A stretch of DNA of 32,913 nt, taken from Anaerobutyricum hallii DSM 3353. GTDB taxonomy: Bacteria; Bacillota; Clostridia; Lachnospirales; Lachnospiraceae. A model generated the notes under the pieces. It was not told the origin of the DNA. It made no database searches and worked only from the letters and a program-made list of their open reading frames with translations. Positions 17,232 through 24,256 of the stretch are shown here, piece after piece; position 1 is the first letter of the stretch; the number at the start of each line of letters is the position of its first letter. Where the stretch lies: positions 1 to 32,913 of the forward strand of contig NZ_ACEP01000097.1 in NCBI RefSeq assembly GCF_000173975.1, read 5' to 3'. The position numbers were made by a program, and so were the translations under genes.

Positions 17232-18623
17232 CTATTTTGCTTTTTCGCTACCCAATGCTTTTTTATCTGGTGCTTTGCCCAATGCATTTACAAAGGCATA
17301 GGCAATGTCCATATTTTTCTCAAAATCTTCAAACAGATCAAATGCAAAATCAAATATCATATCTGCATAATTGGCCAACTGCACAAGAATATTTAAATAT
17401 CCTGTATAATCTTTTAAAATAAGCGTACTCGTCAACCGCTGCCTATATGTTCTCCTCTTATTTTCTGGTAACTTTCTTATAAGTTCTTTTGCACATGCAA
17501 AGGCTGATCTTTGTCCTTTTTCCATCGCAGCTTCACTCCCCTCAATATACTGATTCAACTTTATCAATGCGTCAACTAAATAGGCTGATTCTTCTCTTAG
17601 AAAAAATAAAATCAATTCATCCGCTCTCTTTAAATTCAAAATGCAGTCAATCACTTCCTTCTGAATATCTAAATCATAATTTTCCCGCATTTTTCTTTTA
17701 AAGCAAAATGATTTATAATGTTTTTTAAAATCTCGCAAAACCTGAATGCTATGCTCTCTAATAAATAACGTCTGAAAAAAATCATTGGGCTTATCCTGTG
17801 TAGGTCGTTCCTTTAAAATAACTTCTACATCATAATTGATAAAATCTGCCGACTCCTGCATCGCCCGAAATAAAATTTTCCTTGCATCCCGTATTTTTTT
17901 ACCTTCTTCCGTCCGCTCTTCTTCCATCTTTTCCGCAAGCAAATCATTTGTATGTATCAGTTCCTTCACGGAATAACTGTCATTCACAAAAAAAGATTCA
18001 TATTCACCAAAAAATCCAAATGGAACAAAATCCAATAATATAGAATCCTCTACCACATTAATATTGTTATTAAAAGCAAATGCAGCTCCTCTCGACTTTC
18101 TGCCCGGATCAACGTAATATCCCTGCAAGCGACAGCAAACGTCTGACTTTTCTTGAAACAACTGACTTTCATTTGCAAAATTAGCATACATACTTTTTTT
18201 ATTACGAAAAGTTTCCCGAATAAGCACCAGACGGTTCTCATCTATCATCTCCAACAGTTCTTCCTGATTCGAACCATCAAACTTCTTTTTAGAAAATACT
18301 TTTTTCATAATAGAATTTTCCTTCAGCAACTTGTTCACCAAATCAATCATTTCCTTTGAAAATTCTTTTCTGGACAATATTTCTTCTACCTGAACATGTG
18401 GAAATTCCTCTCCATAATAACTCTCTGCAAATAGTAAAAATTCCTCTTTCGTAATAGAATCACTGCAAAACTTAATGCAGTCTTCATCTACTTCATAGTC
18501 CTCATCTTCCATTTTATCCCGGTCTTCAAAATATCTGCTTAACCCTACGATTGCTGCCGAATACCTCCAATCGGAAGGTTCGACCATTATATCAAAAATA
18601 TCATTCTCTAATCTTGTAACCAT
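17232..18623 (-). CDS. cas8: Cas8 large subunit of Cascade (463 aa)
   Basis: Cas8 recognises the PAM and helps bring in Cas3. The protein is assigned by position (between cas6 and cas7), by length, and by a start typical of the Cas8a1/Csx8/Cst1-like group: EPSDWRYSAAIVGLSRYF at about residues 16-33. The rest diverges, as is usual for large subunits. The C-terminal half is helical and probably contains the fused small-subunit part. The ATG at 18623 follows GGGAGGA. A 188-bp gap separates it from cas6, and this gap holds CRISPR-like degenerate repeats. The exact Cas8 subfamily (8a1 or 8b) is not certain. Confidence 0.8.
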   Translation of the reverse strand: MVTRLENDIFDIMVEPSDWRYSAAIVGLSRYFEDRDKMEDEDYEVDEDCIKFCSDSITKEEFLLFAESYYGEEFPHVQVEEILSRKEFSKEMIDLVNKLLKENSIMKKVFSKKKFDGSNQEELLEMIDENRLVLIRETFRNKKSMYANFANESQLFQEKSDVCCRLQGYYVDPGRKSRGAAFAFNNNINVVEDSILLDFVPFGFFGEYESFFVNDSYSVKELIHTNDLLAEKMEEERTEEGKKIRDARKILFRAMQESADFINYDVEVILKERPTQDKPNDFFQTLFIREHSIQVLRDFKKHYKSFCFKRKMRENYDLDIQKEVIDCILNLKRADELILFFLREESAYLVDALIKLNQYIEGSEAAMEKGQRSAFACAKELIRKLPENKRRTYRQRLTSTLILKDYTGYLNILVQLANYADMIFDFAFDLFEDFEKNMDIAYAFVNALGKAPDKKALGSEKAK

Positions 18624-18668
18624 AGTCCTCCCTTCTGCACTATAGCGGAAATTAACTAAAAAATATTT

Positions 18669-18780
18669 ATTAACATTTCATCATCCAGCAATTCTATAAT
18701 CATTTATTCCAGGTCCTATCTGTAAAATCCCATCTTATCTTAACGCTAACATTCCTATTATAGAACTCAACTCTTTTATT
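18669..18780 (-). ncRNA. CreA-like degenerate mini-CRISPR between cas6 and cas8
   Basis: Two degenerate copies of the CRISPR repeat lie in direct orientation, the same as the main array. One is at 18669-18700: its first 16 plus-strand bases, ATTAACATTTCATCAT, match the repeat at 13 of 16. The other starts at about 18745, with ACATTCCTATTAT against ACATTCCATTAT. They enclose a 44-nt spacer-like segment (18701-18744). On the minus strand the upstream copy reads TATAATAGGAATGTTAGC and so contains a perfect TATAAT -10 box. In haloarchaeal type I-B loci the same gap encodes CreA, a crRNA-like antitoxin RNA that guides Cascade to repress the CreT toxin. No clear CreT is seen. A 15-codon frame (ATG at about 18703, overlapping the downstream copy) is the only candidate noticed. 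Confidence 0.5.
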
Positions 18781-18811
18781 TACTGGCTTTTAATTTAAGC
18801 AAAAAGTTCAA

Positions 18812-19549
18812 TTATAATTGCTCTATTATGGAACATAGACCGTATCCGATAGCCGTTCTGCTCGAAGCACCTGCTTGATAAAAATACTGTAAAATCATTG
18901 AATCTGCCTCTACTATAAACGTAATTGCTGATACATCAATCATAATTCCATATAACCTGGATACAACTTTTTTTCCAGAAACAGGCTGAAACTTGATTTC
19001 TTCTGCTAACCTTTTAGGAAATCCCGCTTCCATTGCCTGCCTCATCAGGGATTGCCTTGCTTTCTCTTCAAACTGCTCCTCCCCAATCACATAATACTTA
19101 TCCCTGTTCGTCTCTCTGGAATGATCTCTTACAACCAGTCCACCACCTGGAATTGTTCGAAACATTACTCGATTGCTTATAATCACATTTTCCTTCACAT
19201 GAGCGATTCTCTTGAGTGTCATCGCATTCTTCTCAGGAAGTGGGAACTTCTTATACTTCATTCCCATAAAAGCCATAGAGAAAATTAATCCCGTCCGATT
19301 CCGATCATCCGCAGAAAAAATCATCTTTAGCCGCGGAGTTTTAAGCTGTATCCTCTCCCCCTCATACCTGGGTTTGTCCAATATAATTGAAAAAGAATAA
19401 TCCTTCCTTGCCGTCCCACCAAAATACCGTTCAAAAAAATGTCCCTCATGCGACTGTTCCAATGTCTTCTTTAAAAAGGAAACAAAAATTGCGCGGTTAT
19501 CGGCAGGCAGCGAAGGCTTTTCTAAATCAAATAGTAGTTCAACCCTCAT
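18812..19549 (-). CDS. cas6: Cas6 crRNA-processing endoribonuclease (245 aa)
   Basis: Cas6 cuts the pre-crRNA within each repeat, leaving the 8-nt 5' handle (here predicted ATGTAAAT). The C-terminus carries the family's glycine-rich loop, GASSRTAIGYGLCS, near residues 227-240. The N-terminus (MRVELLFDLEKPSLPADNRA) is the first strand of the ferredoxin-like fold. Length is typical. It is the first gene of the cas operon, with AGGAGGTG before the ATG. Confidence 0.9.
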   Translation of the reverse strand: MRVELLFDLEKPSLPADNRAIFVSFLKKTLEQSHEGHFFERYFGGTARKDYSFSIILDKPRYEGERIQLKTPRLKMIFSADDRNRTGLIFSMAFMGMKYKKFPLPEKNAMTLKRIAHVKENVIISNRVMFRTIPGGGLVVRDHSRETNRDKYYVIGEEQFEEKARQSLMRQAMEAGFPKRLAEEIKFQPVSGKKVVSRLYGIMIDVSAITFIVEADSMILQYFYQAGASSRTAIGYGLCSIIEQL

Positions 19550-19639
19550 TATGTGTCACCTCCTATTGAGGTTATGATAGCACTGTTAGGTATTGTTGTC
19601 CAGCATTTATTAATTTTATTCAAATAATTACATAAGGGC

Positions 19640-19665
19640 AGTATACTAATTTTGATTTTAAACAA
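19640..19665 (-). promoter_or_regulatory. Candidate cas operon promoter
   Basis: On the minus strand a TATACT -10 box (19640-19645) lies about 95 nt before the cas6 ATG. The -35 region is weak (ATTGTT or TTGTTT at 14-15 bp spacing), so the call is tentative. Confidence 0.3.
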
Positions 19666-19887
19666 TATAATAACATACAGCATTTTTATAAATGTTTTTT
19701 CTAAAATTTTCTTTTAAATATTTTTCTATACTTTTTCTGTAAAATACTTTATAATAATTCAACGATAGTAATAGTCGCATGTCAAATACAGAGTCACATT
19801 GGAATGTAGAGTATGTAATTATCTGCAACAAAATTAAAAGTAGCTCCATATTGGAATCGGAACTCTATGATTATTGACTATATGCAA

Positions 19888-19919
19888 AAAGCTCCCGATA
19901 CTTTGGTATCGAGAGCTTT
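19888..19919 (-). terminator. Rho-independent terminator downstream of the Rpn-family gene
   Basis: AAAGCTC and CGATAC (19888-19901) pair with GTATCG and GAGCTTT (19906-19919), with one C/A mismatch and a 4-nt loop. On the minus strand the stem runs into TTTTTGC, so it ends transcripts of the gene stopping at 20047. Confidence 0.7.
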
Positions 19920-20046
19920 CGCTTTGTAATTATATTTTTTCTTTTTCATCATGGTCATTGTGCAGATCAATACATTTTTGATTTTCTCATTTTATCATGT
20001 TATAATTTTATCTACTCCATCATTAATGGACTTCCCAATACATCTG

Positions 20047-21057
20047 CTATTTCATTAACGGTATCCCTATTCCATTTGATATCTCCTTTAACTTTTCTAA
20101 TGCATAACCTGTATATCTTTCTATTTTTTCAACCGGTTCTCTTTCCTGTATCATCATCTGTGCCATAGATATATTTCTTTCTTCTCTTCCTAATTCTTTG
20201 CCCTGTTCTATTCCCAGCTCTACAAGTGCCTCGCTTAAATTACACATCTCCTGCACCTCGCTTTCAAATTCTACTGTCATCGCTATCTCAAATTCATCAT
20301 TTAGTCTCTGCTTTTTCTCTTCTGGTGTTATCGTCGCAGAGAACAATACATTCAGTAAATCTAGTATCTCTAAATCACTACTCTTATCCGCATCTCCCAG
20401 ATTGAGAACTACTACCTCCATCAAATCATAATTTTTTTCTTTTGTATAGGATTCTCCGTAAATTATATCCTCTACCGTGTGATATTTAAATATTCCATTC
20501 TTTCGTTTTCTCGCCGGATCTGGACAAATCCATATGCTGTAGACTTTTTCTAGCTTCTCATAATGTTCATCTGTAAATACAGTTCCATATTGTTCGGAAA
20601 CCATTCTTCCACAGTAATAAAATCCTCTCTTTACAATTGGGTATCCTGGCGTATCATCTAACTGTATTTCTAGATTAAGAATCAAACGAACTATTTCGTT
20701 ACTCTTTGGCAGAAAGGCCGGAAGACGAATATCATAATATATTGTATGTTCCTGAATCGAGTTGGATTCCGTATTCATGCCTTCCACTCTTTCGTCTCCA
20801 TCTAATTTGTTATCCTTATCTAATTCATCATCTAATTCATCCTGATGTACTGCATGGGTTGATACCTCAGCTTCTTCTTTTAAGCAGTTATCACAGATAT
20901 ACTGCACTCCGTATTGTGAAAATTCTTTTGTACAGGATTTTAAAATCCACGCTATGATTGCCTTGTAGCTCAGCAATTTCTTTGCACATTCATCGTACTT
21001 TGCACGATTCCCTGCTATGTCAATTGCCTGTGCTAAACCTGTCTGACGAATCATCAA
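20047..21057 (-). CDS. Rpn/PD-(D/E)XK nuclease-family protein (336 aa)
   Basis: This belongs to the large Rpn-like group of putative recombination-promoting nucleases/transposases with a PD-(D/E)XK fold. The core reads YYDIRLPAF, then RLILNLEIQLDD and GFYYCGRMVSEQYG, giving the Asp and Glu-x-Gln of the active site. The conserved KVYSIWICPDP follows. An acidic insertion (DELDDELDKDNKLDGDERVE) lies near residue 75. The tail is helical with the usual LGIEQGKELGREE repeat. The start is near MIRQTGLAQAIDIAGNRAKY, and either of the first two ATGs is possible. It separates the cas operon from the satellite CRISPR. Its own mobility is doubtful because no terminal repeats are seen. Confidence 0.8.
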   Translation of the reverse strand: MMIRQTGLAQAIDIAGNRAKYDECAKKLLSYKAIIAWILKSCTKEFSQYGVQYICDNCLKEEAEVSTHAVHQDELDDELDKDNKLDGDERVEGMNTESNSIQEHTIYYDIRLPAFLPKSNEIVRLILNLEIQLDDTPGYPIVKRGFYYCGRMVSEQYGTVFTDEHYEKLEKVYSIWICPDPARKRKNGIFKYHTVEDIIYGESYTKEKNYDLMEVVVLNLGDADKSSDLEILDLLNVLFSATITPEEKKQRLNDEFEIAMTVEFESEVQEMCNLSEALVELGIEQGKELGREERNISMAQMMIQEREPVEKIERYTGYALEKLKEISNGIGIPLMK

Positions 21058-21290
21058 AACACCTCCAAATTATCACATTACCTCTTTGCTTCCCACGCTA
21101 TCGCATTATTTATAAAAAAAACTTTGTTTTTAAGTTAGTCTTTAAACAAATAAATAGCATTTCGATTATATTATCACATATTTTTTCATTTTTGTTGATT
21201 TTCTGACAAATTATGTTAATTTCGTGATAAGGCAAATTATTTTACAAATCAAAAGCAACAATATGATAATTTAGTATTGAATTGTCTTCT

Positions 21291-21387
21291 CTCATATTTC
21301 CATTATGTCTCTATTTTAATGTAGAATTAATTTAACGGCAGTGACAGGCGGAGAAAAATTTACATTCCATTATGTCACTATTTTAAT
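21291..21387 (-). CRISPR. Satellite CRISPR: two variant repeats and one spacer
   Basis: The repeat at 21358-21387 matches the main-array repeat at 29 of 30 bases (GTCACTATT instead of GTCTCTATT). The one at 21291-21320 keeps the last 23 bases but has a changed first part (CTCATAT). The spacer is 37 bp (21321-21357). Read from the minus strand, the first repeat has an intact ATGTAAAT handle and the last repeat is degenerate. The flank at 21427-21444 resembles the main leader. It is most simply the remnant of a second array, 8.8 kb from the main one. Confidence 0.85.
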
Positions 21388-21560
21388 ATTTCTTCTTTCT
21401 ATCTACCGGCTACCTGTTACGAACATTCTACCATATTTCACTTAAACTTTCTATTTGAAAGCTTCTTAACTCTTTATTTTTCATGATTCTATAATACTGT
21501 CGATACCATAACATTCTAACTACATTAGCAATCAATATTTTCCCATTATCTATCATAAAA

Positions 21561-21595
21561 AACACTGCCAAATGAATCTGTTATCTGGCAGTGTT
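21561..21595 (-). terminator. Rho-independent terminator beside the IS
   Basis: AACACTGCCA (21561-21570) and TGGCAGTGTT (21586-21595) pair perfectly over 10 bp. On the minus strand TTTTTT follows. It lies outside the IS, and may be the original terminator of the broken genes at 22503-23083, now separated from them by the IS. Confidence 0.75.
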
Positions 21596-21608
21596 AAGAC
21601 CGTACTAG

Positions 21609-22486
21609 AGCGTGTTTGAAAAACATTTTAAGTTGTTCATTTTAACCAAATTAATATTGAGACGATGCATACAAAACCTAGAAAAGTGGACGCCAGTTTA
21701 TCATAACGTGTCGCTATTCGGCGAAACACCTTTAATTTGAGAAAATAGTTTTCTACTAAATGCCTCTCTTTATAAAGCCACCAATCACAATGTCGGTCAA
21801 ACTTTGCCCCTTTTCTGGATGGGATTGTTGGTTCTCCACCATGAGAGTAGATATAATCAAGTAATTTATTGCTATCGTATCCACGATCAGCTAATACGTT
21901 GCTTCCATTCGTATTTATATGTTCAAGCAAAGGGATTGCGTAATTGATATCATTACGTTGCCCTTCACTAATCATAAAATATACTGGATAACCATAAGCA
22001 TCTACTACCGCATGAATTTTTGTGCTGGCCCCACCTCGGCTGTGTCCGATTTCGTTTGGAGACCCCCTTTTTTGGCACCTGCACTATGTTGATGAGCCGA
22101 AACAATAGAGGCATCCATAGATAATTCTGTTAATTCAGCCTCAAGGCTTAGAACACGGAAAATGTTATCAATGATACCATCGTCAATCCATTTTCGAAAA
22201 CGGGAGTATACCGTTTGCCATGCACCATAACGTTCTGGAAGATCACGCCAGGGTGCTCCACTACGAGCAATCCAAACAATCCCGTTAAGAATTGTTCGAT
22301 TACTTTTTTTAGGACGGCCCTGTTTTCCAGAATTTTCAGGTGGCAGTAAAGGAGCAATGCGGTTCCATTCATCGTCAGTTAATTCGTATCGTCTCAACAT
22401 AGTAAACACCCCTTTTTTCTTTATTTTAACATGAAAAAGGGAATTAGAATATATGTTTTGTGCAACTTTTATTTTTCAAACACGCT
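21609..22486 (-). mobile_element. IS5-family insertion sequence (878 bp)
   Basis: Inverted ends AGCGTGTTTGAAAAA (from 21609) and TTTTTCAAACACGCT (to 22486) bound a single transposase gene. CTAG at 21605-21608 and at 22487-22490 is a 4-bp direct repeat and the likely target duplication. Size and two-frame transposase layout fit the IS427-type group of IS5. Directly to the right a further copy of the end sequence follows (AGCGTGTTTGAA, from 22491), so the element landed next to or inside another IS end. Confidence 0.88.
21637..22400 (-). CDS. IS5-family DDE transposase, made by -1 frameshift
   Basis: The first frame (ATG at 22400 after AAGGGG, stop at 22005) begins MLRRYELTDDEWNRIAPLLP and includes GIVWIARSGAPWRDLPERYG, with the first catalytic Asp in LSMDASIV. 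The second frame, shifted by -1, continues as SPNEIGHSRGGASTKIHAVV and ends with the DDE parts LADRGYDSNKLL and KERHLVENYFLKLK. The shift falls in A6G5 (22063-22073), a typical slippery run. The fused product is 254 aa, with the 764-nt span plus one re-read base divisible by 3. It appears intact, so the IS may be active. Confidence 0.88.
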
Positions 22487-22488
22487 CT

Positions 22489-22504
22489 AGAGCGTGTTTG
22501 AATT
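22489..22504. repeat. Extra IS5 terminal repeat
   Basis: AGAGCGTGTTTGAA follows the IS right end directly, in the orientation of a left end. It is probably the remnant of another copy or the preferred landing site. A third partial match, AGAGCGTGTTTATAA, lies at about 28411. Confidence 0.6.
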
Positions 22505-22832
22505 AACAACTCTCATTTTCTACTCCAACTGAAAATACCTGCTGTACTTCATAAGCGATAATTCCCATCGTTGCGATTGCATTTTTATAAATAGGATAAT
22601 GTCTTGTTGATAGGAAGGCCTTTGCTACGGACATCCTCCACCAGATGACAAATGTTCCATCTTCTTCAAGATTAACATCATATTTATATTTTTTATCGAG
22701 TATAGTTAGTTCCCCATTATCTCCACGTTCAATTCCCCAGTTATATTTTGAGATAAATCATATCCGACATCTAGTTTCTGCTAAAAACTTTCCAAAACAA
22801 GTAGCTTTGCTATCTGAAATTCTTTCTTGCAT
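22503..22832 (-). pseudogene. Unknown 109-codon gene with one in-frame TGA
   Basis: From an ATG at 22832 (AGGAAAG five bases upstream) the frame reads MQERISDSKATCFGKFLAET then RCRI, a TGA (22758-22760), FISKYNWGIERGDNGELTIL and onward for 85 residues to a TAA at 22503. A Trp at the TGA (CRIWFISKYNWG) would be the simplest ancestor. No family is recognised. It probably formed an operon with the small membrane gene 53 bp upstream, which also has one internal TGA. An overlapping frame beginning MQRIGKWGCKKEFQIAKLLV has a better-placed ribosome site but is soon closed, so a frameshift is an alternative reading. Confidence 0.5.
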
Positions 22833-22885
22833 CCCCACTTTCCTATTCTTTGCATCTTTATCTCCGTCGATTTATCTGCTCTTAT

Positions 22886-23083
22886 TTAGCGAAAAATCAA
22901 ACACTTTATAATAGCAACTGGAATTAATACCCAGCCAAACATAAAACCAAGTATAAATCTTTTGATCCACAATGTTCCCATAGGACCAATAATAATTTTG
23001 TTTGCATAAATCGTCTGACCTACGGATCAGTATCCAAGTACTATGTATAAAATCCATACAATTCCACTAAGTGTATCTGCCAT
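22886..23083 (-). pseudogene. Small two-TM protein with in-frame TGA (65 codons)
   Basis: A strong AGGAGGAG site precedes ATG at 23083. The frame reads MADTLSGIVWILYIVLGY, TGA, SVGQTIYANKIIIGPMGTLW, then IKRFILGFMFGWVLIPVAII to a TAA at 22886. Two hydrophobic segments flank a polar loop. The TGA is at a position where Trp would fit (LGYWSVGQ). Other Trp codons in the gene are TGG. No family name is assigned. It is either decayed or read through. Confidence 0.6.
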
Positions 23084-23284
23084 AACTTTCTCCTCCTGTG
23101 TGATGTGTTGTTGTTTTGTTGGTTTTATTATACGGATTGGCATGGACAGAAATTGTCCATGCCATAAAAAAATAATTATTCGAAAAGAAATCTTTTTACT
23201 CTTCCCAGAGAACCGAATGGTGTTGGAGCGTGTATAGGATTTTTTATTTCTGTAGATGAAAGCATAGCGCAGGTATCTTCTAAA

Positions 23285-23359
23285 CTAAATATTCTGAATC
23301 TGTCTATCCATATTCTGCTTCTTTATAGAAATTCGCACATACCCATAAATCTTTCTCAT
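23285..23359 (-). pseudogene. N-terminal fragment of a serine recombinase (24 aa)
   Basis: The frame reads MRKIYGYVRISIKKQNMDRQ then IQNI and stops. YGYVRIS plus RQI.NI is the start of resolvase/invertase-type serine recombinases, where the Ser is the nucleophile. Nothing of the rest of the catalytic domain is seen upstream or in other frames. It marks a lost mobile element. The rest of 23084-23681 shows only this fragment, an inverted repeat and AT-rich sequence. Confidence 0.6.
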
Positions 23360-23390
23360 AATTTTCTTTCTGTATCACAAAAAACGACCA

Positions 23391-23431
23391 TTAGATTTGA
23401 CACTTAATTTTATATGATTTGTCAAACCTAA
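23391..23431. repeat. 12-bp inverted repeat
   Basis: TTAGATTTGACA (23391-23402) and TGTCAAACCTAA (23420-23431) are complementary except for one base, with a 17-nt loop. It could be an operator or the end of a lost element. Confidence 0.5.
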
Positions 23432-23681
23432 CAGTCTACTTTTGACACTATTCATTTATAGGTTTCTTTTGATACTGCTGACCTATTCTATTTCTTACAG
23501 AAAAACGTCAGCAATTTCTTTTTCGTCATATTATCTTCATTCTTTGCTCACAACCTGTTCACAAATTTCCAGTATCATAAAACCATCAAAAACAACAACA
23601 GATTTTTGATAGATTTTTTCATACTTTCCTCTCTTTTGAAGCCGGCGTTATGTCGGTTTCTTTTTTATCTATTAGATTGGA

Positions 23682-24240
23682 TTACTCATTCTCTATAATT
23701 TCCCGTACCTGCTCAACTTCCATATCTAATAAATCACTTATCTGTTCTGCCCCACATTCTTTTCTATACATCTTAATTATAGTTTTGGCAACACCTTTCG
23801 CAATGCCATTTTCCGTTCCCTCTGCATATGCCTGTTCTTTTATTCCCTGACTCAGATTACACATATCATTCACATCCTTTCTAATGTCACTTTCCAATGG
23901 AATATCAAATTCATTTCCTATAATATCAAACTTCTCATCTACATTTAATTTAGCAGATAATAATGCTCCCAGCAAACGATGAAGTTCATATCTTTCTTCT
24001 TTTTCTGGAAGGTCTTCTGCCAGACCAATCAAAACAATATTTGCAAGGTCTATGTCACCTTTCCATTGATAAGTACCGACTACACTTTCCTGTGTAAAAT
24101 GAATATAATTCATACAGTTTTGTGACATATTCATACAAACCCATATGGAATATACTCGTTTTATATCATTATAATTGGAATTCACAAATTCTCTACCCTT
24201 CTGTGAGGAAATCATCCTGCTGATATAGAATACTGCTCTA
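23682..24240 (-). pseudogene. Rpn-family protein, N-terminally truncated
   Basis: The open part encodes RAVFYISRMISSQKGREFVN, then IKRVYSIWVCMNMSQN and a helical C-terminus. This aligns with the second half of the Rpn-family protein at 20047-21057 (GFYYCGRMVSEQYG, KVYSIWICPD). The first half, with the catalytic Asp and Glu, is missing. Homology begins about 17 bp from the stop of the transglutaminase-like gene, and a TAA blocks the frame upstream. The ATG at 24215 is internal to the family. It is a deletion remnant and should lack nuclease activity. Confidence 0.7.
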
Positions 24241-24256
24241 TTTAATTAAATAATAA

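Larger units (their letters stand above)
19550..20046. other. Intergenic region upstream of cas6
   Basis: It holds the cas6 leader and candidate promoter (19640-19665) and a terminator hairpin (19888-19919). The 63-codon frame at 19658-19849 has no ribosome binding site and low-complexity content, so I reject it. A short segment near 19799 (ACATTGGAATGTAGAG) resembles part of the CRISPR repeat in the opposite orientation, which may be chance. Confidence 0.6.
21058..21604. other. Intergenic region with satellite CRISPR and terminator
   Basis: No gene is seen. The region contains the upstream part of the Rpn-family gene, a one-spacer CRISPR (21291-21387) with a leader-like stretch (21388-21450), and a strong terminator (21561-21595). 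It ends at the 4-bp target duplication of the IS. Confidence 0.6.

Noticed and set aside
19658-19849. 63-codon frame upstream of cas6
   Set aside because: No ribosome binding site, AT-driven composition, overlaps the likely cas promoter.
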